Of a stretch of 6,284 bases of DNA, positions 1 to 6,284 are shown in pieces. The position numbers and the translations under genes are program-made. Under the pieces are notes generated by a model that did no database searches, was not told the DNA's origin, and was given only the letters and a program-made list of their open reading frames with translations. Numbering within the stretch: the stretch's first letter is position 1; every line of letters starts with the position of its first letter. Source of the stretch: EX4484-2 sp964592095 (GTDB lineage: Archaea > Altiarchaeota > Altiarchaeia > IMC4 > QMZM01); NCBI GenBank assembly GCA_964592095.1, contig CAZQER010000062.1:1-6284 (forward strand), in the 5' to 3' direction.

Positions 1-64
1 CTATGACGCCGGCTTAGGAAGCAAGAATTCCCAAGGCTTCGGAATGTTTGAGGTGGTGGGATGA
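1..64 (+). CDS. cas6: Cas6 crRNA-processing endoribonuclease, 3' end only (5' part outside window)
   Basis: Reading from base 2, the frame gives 20 residues ending in TGA at 62-64. They contain GLGSKNSQGFGMFEVV, the C-terminal glycine-rich loop that typifies Cas6/RAMP proteins and lies next to the crRNA-binding surface. Cas6 cuts the CRISPR transcript within repeats to release crRNAs. The position directly before a Cas8b-Cas7-Cas5-Cas3 operon fits the usual type I-B order. The catalytic residues lie in the missing part, so activity cannot be judged. This tail is about half G+C, clearly richer than the genes that follow. The GAGGTG at 50-55, which encodes part of the final EVV, also forms a Shine-Dalgarno for the ATG at 61. 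Identity rests on the loop plus context. Confidence 0.85.
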   Translation, partial: YDAGLGSKNSQGFGMFEVVG

Positions 65-102
65 TTGAGGCGATAAAGGGGACTGGGTATGGTCAAAGAT
101 GA
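61..102 (+). CDS. Possible 13-codon leader/coupling mini-ORF between cas6 and cas8b
   Basis: The ATG at 61 overlaps the cas6 stop (ATGA, 61-64). The ORF encodes MIEAIKGTGYGQR and stops at TGA 100-102, which overlaps the cas8b start (ATGA, 99-102). GAGGTG at 50-55 is 5 bases before this ATG, a good ribosome-binding site, whereas cas8b itself has only a weak GGGG at 77-80, 18 bases upstream. The seen arrangement would let ribosomes pass from cas6 to cas8b by termination-reinitiation. It is unlikely to be a frameshifted Cas8 N-terminus, because the cas8b frame already has the family-like N-terminal segment DFLYNNGLTNAY. It could be chance; no function is claimed for the peptide. Confidence 0.3.
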   Translation: MIEAIKGTGYGQR

Positions 103-1850
103 TACAAACGAGATTAATTGAAGAAAAGGAGGAGAAGATAGAATTTAGGAAAAGAGATTTTTTATACAATAATGGATTGACTAACGCATACATCCTGCTT
201 CTTCAGTATGGAGAAGAGGAAATTAGTGAGAATTATTCGGTGACATATGTTAATGATGTAAAAATCATACTCTCTGATAACTCCTTAGCATTCTACTGCA
301 ATTCTGAGAAATTGTTTAATATCTACAAAAAGTTATTGGAAGATTATTACAGGAAGATACTATATGAAACAGATAATGATAGAGCTTATGTAAGTCCTAA
401 ACTTGATGATGTGATAGAAAGCAAAAAAATTGCTGTAAAACCTTTTGCAAGTAGAGTTAAAATTGACAAGCTACAAAGAGAATATGCCGTTAAAAAAATC
501 TCTTATGCTAATTTTAGAGAACTTTATGAAAAATGGAGGAATAAAAAATTAAAAGAAAATTTCTGGTATGGAAAGAAAAATGAAGATAAAATAAAAAAAG
601 ATAAAGATGTGGGGGTTGTTATCTATAAAAAGTTAGATGAAGCAACTAAAGAACTTGTAAAAAACATTGAGGTAAAGAGTAGTACTAAGAAAATATGTAG
701 TGTATGTAATTCTCCATATACTATTTTGATGAAGAATGGAAAAAAGAAGAATATATGTGTTGAAAGCCAGAATCTTTTGTTTGATTTTGGTTATTCACCA
801 CCTATAAACAGAGACCATAGATTAAAGGACAGGATACCGCTCTGTTATATGTGTGATATGTTCTATCGTCTCTCTGTCTTGCACAATTATTTTTACAATA
901 ATACCTTGGTAATGTTTGATATACCCTCCTTGATCTATCTAAAAGATGTAAAAATGGGTCTAGGGATAACATCAGATTTTCTTGAAAGAGGAGATAGAAC
1001 TAAGACCAACATATCTACAAGAGACTATTTACGGATAGATGCAAATTCAAACTATTCTAGCCTATTAAACACAACCTATCACCTCTATAGGGAATCCAAG
1101 AAGAAGGATATACTCTTGGATCTCATAAAAGGATCGCAAATAATAAAAGTTGAGTTCACTTCCAACGATGTAAAAAACTCCATCTTCTATAATAAGCTTT
1201 CATATCTATTTAGATTCTTTGATATGTTGAAGAATAAAGATTTGGATGAATTCTTTTTTATAGGCAAAAATACAATAACGCTGGCAGATTATTGTTATTT
1301 CTCAAAAACTAGAAAAGAATTTCCAAGAATTTACGAGGATTTTTGTAGGCATATACTAGATGGAACTAATATTGAATGTGAATTATTTGACGCCTCTTAC
1401 TTTAATTATAGAACATCTAGAAGATATCTTAAACAAGATGATCTCTATTCTTTCTTAAAAAATTATAATAAAATAATTGGTGGAGGTAGTAATATGGAAT
1501 ACGAAAAGATTTTAGATATGTGCTCCGGACTTGGTAAACGAATTGGTTATTTTGCAGCAGATTGTAATGAGAAAAATCTAGTATATCAAATACGGGAGAT
1601 AGGAAATGTAGAAAAGTTGGTAGAGTTCTTTAGAGATTTTGAATATGCTGTATTAAAACATAAGAAGGGGGAAACACTAAATGCGAAAGATGAAAAAACT
1701 GACAAGAAATATTCTGAGATTATTGAAGACATCCTAAAGATCTCTAATGAAAAAAGAAACATATCTTTGATCCGTGATTTATTAGGCATTTTTGCAGTTC
1801 AGAACTATCTATCTACGGAATACGCAAAATCTAAAGGAGGTGAAAAATGA
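99..1850 (+). CDS. cas8b: Type I-B Cascade large subunit Cas8b (Cst1-like, CXXC-CXXC protein)
   Basis: The 583-residue protein has no signal peptide or membrane segment. A pair of CxxC motifs, C200-S-V-C203 and C249-Y-M-C252, with C220 between them, forms a probable zinc-binding insertion; this pair gives the Cst1 (CXXC_CXXC) family its name. The N-terminus (residues 20-31, DFLYNNGLTNAY) resembles the start of Cst1-type Cas8 proteins. The length is normal for the family. In Cascade the large subunit recognises the PAM and recruits Cas3. A Gly-rich linker (GGGSN, 461-465) separates the body from a C-terminal domain (466-583) that probably equals the small subunit; see the entry at 1494. Start: ATG 99 is the only in-frame ATG, GTG or TTG after the upstream stop at 66-68. 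The gene overlaps cas7 by 4 bases. The family is assigned from motifs and gene order; overall sequence conservation in Cas8 is low. Confidence 0.85.
   Translation: MIQTRLIEEKEEKIEFRKRDFLYNNGLTNAYILLLQYGEEEISENYSVTYVNDVKIILSDNSLAFYCNSEKLFNIYKKLLEDYYRKILYETDNDRAYVSPKLDDVIESKKIAVKPFASRVKIDKLQREYAVKKISYANFRELYEKWRNKKLKENFWYGKKNEDKIKKDKDVGVVIYKKLDEATKELVKNIEVKSSTKKICSVCNSPYTILMKNGKKKNICVESQNLLFDFGYSPPINRDHRLKDRIPLCYMCDMFYRLSVLHNYFYNNTLVMFDIPSLIYLKDVKMGLGITSDFLERGDRTKTNISTRDYLRIDANSNYSSLLNTTYHLYRESKKKDILLDLIKGSQIIKVEFTSNDVKNSIFYNKLSYLFRFFDMLKNKDLDEFFFIGKNTITLADYCYFSKTRKEFPRIYEDFCRHILDGTNIECELFDASYFNYRTSRRYLKQDDLYSFLKNYNKIIGGGSNMEYEKILDMCSGLGKRIGYFAADCNEKNLVYQIREIGNVEKLVEFFRDFEYAVLKHKKGETLNAKDEKTDKKYSEIIEDILKISNEKRNISLIRDLLGIFAVQNYLSTEYAKSKGGEK
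1482..1487 (+). promoter_or_regulatory. Internal Shine-Dalgarno within cas8b
   Basis: GGAGGT, preceded by GGT, lies 6 bases before the in-frame ATG at 1494. It is a full-strength ribosome-binding site inside a coding region and comparable to the site in front of cas7. The same bases encode the Gly-Gly-Gly linker at Cas8 residues 461-463, so both the linker and the ribosome-binding site would be served by one sequence. Confidence 0.65.
1494..1850 (+). CDS. cas11: Predicted Cas11b small subunit, internally translated from the cas8b 3' end
   Basis: The ATG at 1494 is codon 466 of cas8b and opens a 118-residue product in the same frame and with the same stop. A GGAGGT Shine-Dalgarno at 1482-1487 stands 6 bases upstream. 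The product is rich in K, E, I and L, contains no long turn-forming stretch, and looks mainly alpha-helical, as expected of Cascade small subunits. No separate cas11 gene appears anywhere between cas6 and cas3. In several type I systems that lack one (reported for I-B, I-C and I-D), Cas11 is made by internal initiation within the large-subunit gene and lines the Cascade belly, contacting Cas7 and the non-target strand. The assignment here is inferred from the RBS, position and size; no sequence signature proves it. Confidence 0.65.
   Translation: MEYEKILDMCSGLGKRIGYFAADCNEKNLVYQIREIGNVEKLVEFFRDFEYAVLKHKKGETLNAKDEKTDKKYSEIIEDILKISNEKRNISLIRDLLGIFAVQNYLSTEYAKSKGGEK
1833..1842 (+). promoter_or_regulatory. 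Shine-Dalgarno of cas7
   Basis: AAAGGAGGTG is an essentially perfect anti-16S complement ending 4 bases before the cas7 ATG at 1847. It encodes the Lys-Gly-Gly-Glu tail of Cas8/Cas11. Its strength fits the need for several Cas7 copies per Cascade and fixes the cas7 start. Confidence 0.8.
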
Positions 1851-2782
1851 ATAAAACAAGAACATTTCTTAATTTGGGATATGTTACAAAGGTGAATATA
1901 GACAATCTGAATAGTAGTGAAAACCCAGGGAATCTGGTATTGTTGAAAAAGGTACAGAATGTTGTGGGAGATTATTATGTGTATATCTCGGGTCAGGCGT
2001 TTAGATATTATCTAAAAACAACATTGATGCAGTTGGGAATGCCCTTGACAAAAATAGATAAAAGTGGAGAGATTGATATAAAAGATGCGCCAAGTGATGA
2101 TAAGATAAAGAGATACGAATGGATTTTAAAAAATAATCCCGATATCGATTTGTTTGGATTTATGGAAGCTGGTAAAGGAAGTCAACAAGCTGCTTTGAGA
2201 AGATGGTCACCAACAAAGGTATCTCCACTTATCAGCATATATCCTTGGAAGGGAGAAAATGACTTACTGACAAGAAAAAAAGAAGGACAAGAAGGTGGAG
2301 ATCTTGTTAAGGTTGAGGTAAATACATTTAACTTTATGAGAGGTACATCTGTTATTAATGTTGATGAGGTCGGTGCGTATGTTGATGAATTGAATTTAGA
2401 GATAAGGGATGTCATCGGGGACGATGAGAGATATAAGAGAATAAGCATGCTATTGGATGCCTTTAAAAATCTAAATGGTGGTGGAAAAATTGCAAGATTG
2501 TTAGATGATCTGACACCAAAATTTTTAATAATTGTCAATCAAACCGCGGGAACTCCCATATTTCTTAATTCATTAAATGTAAACGAAAATGAGGAACTTG
2601 ATGTAGGATTAATTAGTGAAACTCTAAATGAATACCAAGACATTATCAGGGACTATGTGATCGGTATAAGGAGTAACATCTTCAAGAATGAAGAGGAGAT
2701 AAAAAAGGAATTTGATGATAATGTGAAGGGAATTAAAGAAGCAATTGATGAAGCTAAAGCATGGATTAAAAATAGCGGATAA
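1847..2782 (+). CDS. cas7: Type I-B Cascade backbone subunit Cas7 (Cst2/DevR family)
   Basis: The 311-residue RAMP-family protein forms the helical backbone that binds the crRNA spacer in several copies. Family-like blocks are seen in order: GYVTKVNIDNLN (11-22) and a GNLVLLKKV segment (28-36); the signature YVYISGQAFRYYL (44-56), close to the Y-x-S-x-QA-x-RY pattern of Cst2/DevR proteins; DLFGFMEA (101-108); RRWSPTKVSPL (118-128) followed by a short strand; and VNTFNFMRGTSVINVDEVG (158-176), plus a C-terminal helical tail rich in K and E (281-306). The length is usual for Cst2. Start: ATG 1847 overlaps the cas8b stop (ATGA) and has a perfect Shine-Dalgarno. Its place between cas8b and cas5 is the expected one. 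No catalytic role is expected of it. Confidence 0.9.
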   Translation: MNKTRTFLNLGYVTKVNIDNLNSSENPGNLVLLKKVQNVVGDYYVYISGQAFRYYLKTTLMQLGMPLTKIDKSGEIDIKDAPSDDKIKRYEWILKNNPDIDLFGFMEAGKGSQQAALRRWSPTKVSPLISIYPWKGENDLLTRKKEGQEGGDLVKVEVNTFNFMRGTSVINVDEVGAYVDELNLEIRDVIGDDERYKRISMLLDAFKNLNGGGKIARLLDDLTPKFLIIVNQTAGTPIFLNSLNVNENEELDVGLISETLNEYQDIIRDYVIGIRSNIFKNEEEIKKEFDDNVKGIKEAIDEAKAWIKNSG

Positions 2783-2784
2783 GG

Positions 2785-3504
2785 ATGCCTATTTTAAGAT
2801 TCGAGTTGGAAGGGTTAGTAAATTCATTTAGAATTCCAGAGACAGCCACATACCAACATACCGAACTAACTCCGAAGAAGACACACATTGCAGGTATGAT
2901 AGCGAATATAATGGGAAAAACTGAAGGTTTCTATTACAATACCCTACTTAGATCTATTCGCATTGGTGTTATTCCTTTAAGATTAGAAAATTTGTTTGTT
3001 GACCTGTGGCAATATAAAAAGTGGAAGAAGAGCAATATAGGGGGTTTAGCTGTTGTGAAGAGAGAAAAATTATTTAAACCTTCTTATCTAATCTACTGCG
3101 AAACAGAGGATAACGACCTATTTAGAGATATAAAGGATTCGCTAAAAAGACCAAAGAGGATTCCATCAATAGGATTAGACGATGAATTAGTTATCATTCA
3201 CAGCGTTAAAAAAGTTAAAGATAACTATACTGTGACTCGAAAGGAGAGGATACATACTACTTTTCCCTACATCCTTGCTGATAAGTATGAATTCAATCCA
3301 ACGTTTAGTAGAAAACTAAAACCAATGATCATTTTTCCACCCCGAACTACCATAACTCCCATCCACTTTGACATGGGTCCTCCAAGAAGAGTAGTTAAAT
3401 CAATTGAAATAGTTGAGTTCTTTGCTGATGGTTATTTTGATATAACATTTTCCTCAAAACAAGAAATTTTATTGGATGGGGAGAGAGGTATTGTATTGTG
3501 GTGA
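2785..3504 (+). CDS. cas5: Type I-B Cascade subunit Cas5 (Cas5t, Tneap-type)
   Basis: The 239-residue RAMP-family protein caps the 5' handle of the crRNA and joins Cas7 to Cas8. The N-terminus has the Cas5 signature: LEGLVNSFRIPETATYQHT (8-26), then LTPKKTHIAGMI (28-39), matching the G-x-x-x-SFR-x-P and P-K-T-x-x-x-G-x-x pattern of the family. A later conserved block, RPKRIPSIGLDDELV (122-136), corresponds to the usual x-P-x-R-x-x-S-L-G segment. The gene starts 2 bases after the cas7 stop with only a weak AAGG next to the ATG, so it is probably translated by coupling to cas7. Its end overlaps the cas3 start. Cas6 is also encoded, so this Cas5 is not expected to process crRNA as Cas5c does. 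Confidence 0.88.
   Translation: MPILRFELEGLVNSFRIPETATYQHTELTPKKTHIAGMIANIMGKTEGFYYNTLLRSIRIGVIPLRLENLFVDLWQYKKWKKSNIGGLAVVKREKLFKPSYLIYCETEDNDLFRDIKDSLKRPKRIPSIGLDDELVIIHSVKKVKDNYTVTRKERIHTTFPYILADKYEFNPTFSRKLKPMIIFPPRTTITPIHFDMGPPRRVVKSIEIVEFFADGYFDITFSSKQEILLDGERGIVLW
3478..3488 (+). promoter_or_regulatory. Shine-Dalgarno region of cas3 inside the cas5 3' end
   Basis: GGGGAGAGAGG lies 9 bases before GTG 3498 and 15 before ATG 3504. The spacing favours the GTG, while codon preference and the TGATG stop-start overlap favour the ATG. The difference is two residues and does not touch any domain. Confidence 0.45.
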
Positions 3505-5939
3505 TGGTATCTTTAATATCAATAAAGGATGTGGGGGAAAGAGAAATACTAGCAAAAGAAAATAGAGAATCCTTGGATGAGCATACATTAAGATGCCTGA
3601 TAGAGTTTAAGAAACTCCTCAGGGATAATGAGATATCTTTCAAAACTTTTTGTGAGATATACAAGATAGATATTAACAAATTATTGGATGTTATTTTTTT
3701 CACAATTTTTCTTCATGATATTGGAAAGGCAACAGAGGAGTTTTATATCGATATTAAAAAAAGGAAACATAATTCGCATCACCCTCTATATTCGCTTTAT
3801 TTCACGAAAGGTATTGAGAGATACATAGCAATAGAAAATATAAGATGTAGTAAAGGTTACGTTAATGTAGTTGCTCTATCAGTTATATCCCACCATACCT
3901 CATTACATAGGGATATATATGATGATGTTATTAATAGGGATAATCCAACCTTCTTTGTAGAAATATTCAAATTTTTGGAAAGATACAAATCATATTATAA
4001 ATGGTTCTTTAATAAAACCTGTCCTTATGAGATAAATTTCAGAGAATTATTTAATAAAAATTCAGGCAGTACTCTAAGGGATTTATGGAGTTCTGAGGAT
4101 ATATCAAAAGTAGGTGTAAAGGATGTCTTATCATACTACATATCATCAAACCAGGAGAGAAGGGATAAATTAGATGCATTGAAAGAAATTTTTGGTTTTA
4201 TTTCTGGTAATCTGATAAGGGCAGACTGGATAGCTAGTGGGATGGATGAAAAAAACTGGTTAGGATGTCCTGACAAAATTAAAGCCGATCTAATTAAACA
4301 ATTAAAGAAGAGAGCATTGGAAAGAAAAATAATAAAAAAAGAATGTGAATTTAGATTAAAAGAATTCCAAAAAAAATCCACTATGGAACATGGCAACATC
4401 CTGCTTCAAATACCTACTGGTGAGGGAAAAACAGAAGCAGCGTTGTTATGGGCGATTACAAATATAAAAAATGTTCACACTAAAATAATCTATACGGTAC
4501 CCACTCAGACAATATCTAATGCTCTATATAGAAGATTCGTAGATTACTTTGGTGATAAAAATGTTGGACTAGTTCATAGCGTCTCTGCATTGATGTTAGA
4601 AGATAGATTCGATGACAAAGATGATAAAACAAAGGAGATAATATCAATGAAGGTTTTTTCTAAGCCAATTACTGTATGTACTCTGGATTCATTTATTCTA
4701 CCTTTTCTGAATTTACATAAATGGCCATTAGCAACCCTTTATTTTAAGAACTCCATATTGATCGTAGATGAAGTTCACTCTTATGACGCACAGATGCTTG
4801 GTGCGTTAAAGAAAGTGTTGGAGATAATGAACAGATACGAGAATCCTTTTTGTATTATGAGTGCCACTATCCCAAAGGAAATTCATGATGATATGGTGAA
4901 GCCATTTGGTGTAAAAATCATCACAGATGAGCAATTATTTAATGTATCGCCAATAGAAATTAAAAAAAATGAGAAGGATATAGATGAAATGGTTGATATG
5001 ATAGTTGAAGATTTTAAGGATAATAAAAAAGTATTGGTCATTTGTAATACTGTAGAAAAATCCAACAAGTTATACAATAAGATTAAAGAAAAGGGTTCAT
5101 TTATCGTTACACAAAACTATATAAAACAGGGTGAACGGTATAATAAAGATGCCAATATCATTCTTTACCATTCGCAATTTATTAAAAGACATAGAAAATT
5201 AAAAGAAGATGAAATTGAGGAAAAGGAAAGATGGGAAAATAGAGGTTTAATTTTAGTTACAACACAGGTTGTAGAGATTAGTTTGGATATAGATTTTGAT
5301 TGTTTGTACACAGAATTAGCTCCCATAGATGCTATAATTCAGAGGATTGGAAGGGTAAATAGAAGGAAAAGGAAGGGTATAAGTGAGTGTGAAATTTGTT
5401 GCGGTCTAGAGGTATTCAATAGGGATAATAAATGGTCATATCCATATCCAAGACGGATCCTTGAAATTACGAGGAATAGGCTAATGGAGGGTGTTTTATC
5501 ATTGTCTGAACTAAGTAATTTGTTAGTAAAGATTTACGGTGAATGGTTTAAAGATTATCAACAAAAAGTAGAATTTGATAAAAAGAAGGATAAAGGATAT
5601 AGAAAATATGAGGATGTGTTAAAGAAATACTGTTGTTATTCTTTACGACTTAAAAACTTGGAGGATGAGGAAATATTAAGTATTCTTAATCTTAGAGATA
5701 TTGACAAACGCTTAATTAAAAGACCAGTTATACCAAAAATTGTATTTGAAAGTGAGGACGATCTAAATTACTGGAACACTGTAGATATATATCACTGGCT
5801 ATTTATGGAGCTATTAGAAAAACAAAAAATTCAATATAATGAAATAAGATTAAAGAAATATCCAATTGCATTCGTAGATTACAATTATGAGATTGGATTG
5901 AATACCAACTATAAACAAGATAATCCGTATATGATATAG
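3498..5939 (+). CDS. cas3: Cas3 helicase-nuclease (HD domain fused to SF2 helicase), type I-B
   Basis: The protein has 813 residues from GTG 3498. The N-terminal HD nuclease domain (about 1-285) keeps the expected metal-binding set: H29, H73-D74 (FLHDIGKA), H94/H95, H132-H133 (SHHTSLH) and D243 (IRADWIAS). The SF2 helicase follows: Walker A PTGEGKTEAAL (306-316), DEVH (424-427), SAT (455-457), motif V TTQVVEISLDID (588-599) and motif VI QRIGRVNRR (615-623), then a C-terminal domain. Cas3 is recruited by target-bound Cascade, unwinds DNA 3'-5' by ATP hydrolysis and shreds the displaced strand. All motifs appear intact, so activity is expected. Start: GTG 3498 lies 9 bases after a GGGGAGAGAGG stretch (3478-3488). 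ATG 3504 overlaps the cas5 stop as TGATG and is equally plausible, giving 811 residues. Two cysteine clusters, 631/634/635 and 712/713, occur in the C-terminal part. Confidence 0.95.
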   Translation: MVMVSLISIKDVGEREILAKENRESLDEHTLRCLIEFKKLLRDNEISFKTFCEIYKIDINKLLDVIFFTIFLHDIGKATEEFYIDIKKRKHNSHHPLYSLYFTKGIERYIAIENIRCSKGYVNVVALSVISHHTSLHRDIYDDVINRDNPTFFVEIFKFLERYKSYYKWFFNKTCPYEINFRELFNKNSGSTLRDLWSSEDISKVGVKDVLSYYISSNQERRDKLDALKEIFGFISGNLIRADWIASGMDEKNWLGCPDKIKADLIKQLKKRALERKIIKKECEFRLKEFQKKSTMEHGNILLQIPTGEGKTEAALLWAITNIKNVHTKIIYTVPTQTISNALYRRFVDYFGDKNVGLVHSVSALMLEDRFDDKDDKTKEIISMKVFSKPITVCTLDSFILPFLNLHKWPLATLYFKNSILIVDEVHSYDAQMLGALKKVLEIMNRYENPFCIMSATIPKEIHDDMVKPFGVKIITDEQLFNVSPIEIKKNEKDIDEMVDMIVEDFKDNKKVLVICNTVEKSNKLYNKIKEKGSFIVTQNYIKQGERYNKDANIILYHSQFIKRHRKLKEDEIEEKERWENRGLILVTTQVVEISLDIDFDCLYTELAPIDAIIQRIGRVNRRKRKGISECEICCGLEVFNRDNKWSYPYPRRILEITRNRLMEGVLSLSELSNLLVKIYGEWFKDYQQKVEFDKKKDKGYRKYEDVLKKYCCYSLRLKNLEDEEILSILNLRDIDKRLIKRPVIPKIVFESEDDLNYWNTVDIYHWLFMELLEKQKIQYNEIRLKKYPIAFVDYNYEIGLNTNYKQDNPYMI

Positions 5940-6284
5940 TTTAGCCTTTTATTAAATATGATCAAAAAACCACTACGACACAGAAACAGGATCAGGACCA
6001 GTAATTCCCTTCTAATAATCTGACTTCTGTCAACAATGCAAATGAAACCCACAACATTTACATATAAATTGAGGATTATATCTGCAGTAACAAAAGATTT
6101 TTTAGATGAAAATGTCTTATGTTAAATTCAATGAAATATTGAGGATAGAGGATATAGAGAGGAAAAATAATGATAAAGAAATACCTATTGTAACTGCCTG
6201 GATATTACCCTTATTTGAGGAGAGATTCTTACAGGGTGAGAGTTAAATAAATTCAGAAATTAATTGGATTATAACCTTTATAAA
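5940..6284 (+). other. Region downstream of cas3 without a recognisable gene
   Basis: After the cas3 stop no cas4, cas1 or cas2 coding sequence starts. All three + frames are broken often: by stops at 5942, 6002, 6021 and 6103, among others. The minus strand gives nothing longer than short fragments, such as a 21-codon ORF. No repeated 25-40 base unit that would mark a CRISPR array is present. There is no G+C-rich hairpin followed by a T-run after cas3; the only T-run of note is six bases at 6098-6103. A single unassigned small ORF (6106-6246) lies in its second half. The stretch may be a spacer between the operon and whatever follows, or decayed sequence. Confidence 0.6.
6106..6246 (+). CDS. 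Unassigned 46-residue ORF downstream of cas3
   Basis: I do not recognise this product. It begins MKMSYVKFNEIL and ends in the hydrophobic-charged segment WILPLFEERFLQGES. A second ATG at 6112 would shorten it by two residues. A stop (TAG 6103-6105) lies directly before the first ATG. No good Shine-Dalgarno precedes either start. A TATA-like stretch, TATAAA at 6063-6068, is present upstream but is unremarkable in this AT-rich DNA. Codon use (ATA, AGG/AGA) is like that of the cas genes. After its TAA the frame stays open for 12 more codons to the window edge, so it may be a fragment of a longer decayed gene. A real small protein or chance are equally possible. Confidence 0.25.
   Translation: MKMSYVKFNEILRIEDIERKNNDKEIPIVTAWILPLFEERFLQGES

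Noticed and set aside
61..102. Mini-ORF as the frameshifted true N-terminus of Cas8b.
   Set aside because: The cas8b frame from 99 already includes the family-like N-terminal segment, so no residues appear to be missing.
1586..3703. Minus-strand open frames opposite cas8b, cas7 and cas5/cas3 (1586-1789, 2182-2538, 3395-3703).
   Set aside because: They lie opposite well-supported genes and their products are rich in S, F, I and L, as expected from the complement of purine-rich coding DNA. They show no recognisable domains.
4369..4376. A8 homopolymer in the HD-helicase linker of cas3, considered as a transcriptional slippage site that would yield an HD-only product.
   Set aside because: Runs of seven or eight A are common here (for example 423-429, 492-498 and another A8 at 4972-4979), so position alone is not evidence. 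There is also no SD before the following ATG at 4383 that would make a separate helicase.
5940..6000. Intrinsic terminator after cas3.
   Set aside because: No stable hairpin with a following T-run could be found by eye just after the stop.
6024..6047. AATGAAAC ending, reminiscent of the 3' end of type I-B CRISPR repeats (ATTGAAAC).
   Set aside because: There is only one copy, with no second repeat at spacer distance in the remaining sequence.
6068..6146. Direct repeat ATTGAGGAT at 6068-6076 and 6138-6146.
   Set aside because: Nine bases in AT/purine-rich DNA, with flanks that do not match; expected by chance.
6277..6284. TTTATAAA at the window end as an archaeal TATA box or bacterial -10-like promoter.
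   Set aside because: The gene it would serve lies outside the window, and such strings are frequent in this composition.

Overview
The window is an AT-rich stretch that carries one polycistronic CRISPR-Cas effector operon on the + strand. The order is cas6 (3' end only), cas8b, cas7, cas5, cas3. This gene order, the CxxC...CxxC large subunit, and the DevR-like Cas7 identify it as a type I-B system of the Tneap/Cst kind (Cst1-Cst2-Cas5t-Cas3). Isoleucine ATA and arginine AGA/AGG codons are visibly abundant and the + strand is purine-rich. These traits are common in thermophilic archaea and bacteria, but the sequence does not fix the taxon. Strong Shine-Dalgarno sequences are used.

Layout: 1-64 is the glycine-rich C-terminus of Cas6. 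At 61-102 a 13-codon mini-ORF bridges cas6 and cas8b by ATGA overlaps at both ends. At 99-1850 is cas8b, which overlaps cas7 (1847-2782) by ATGA. cas5 (2785-3504) follows after 2 bases, and cas3 (3498 or 3504 to 5939) overlaps the cas5 stop. The last 345 bases (5940-6284) hold no recognisable gene. They contain one unassigned 46-codon ORF (6106-6246) and no CRISPR array, cas4, cas1 or cas2.

The most interesting element is inside cas8b. A near-perfect Shine-Dalgarno (GGAGGT, 1482-1487) sits 6 bases before an in-frame ATG (1494). Initiation there would yield a separate 118-residue, probably helical protein identical to the Cas8 C-terminal domain. This is the expected arrangement for an internally translated small subunit, Cas11b.

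Working together: Cas6 would process the pre-crRNA. Cas8b, Cas7, Cas5 and the predicted Cas11 would form the Cascade surveillance complex on the crRNA. Cas3, with intact HD-nuclease and SF2-helicase motifs, would be recruited to unwind and degrade the targeted DNA. The tight coupling of all genes suggests one transcript initiating upstream of the window.
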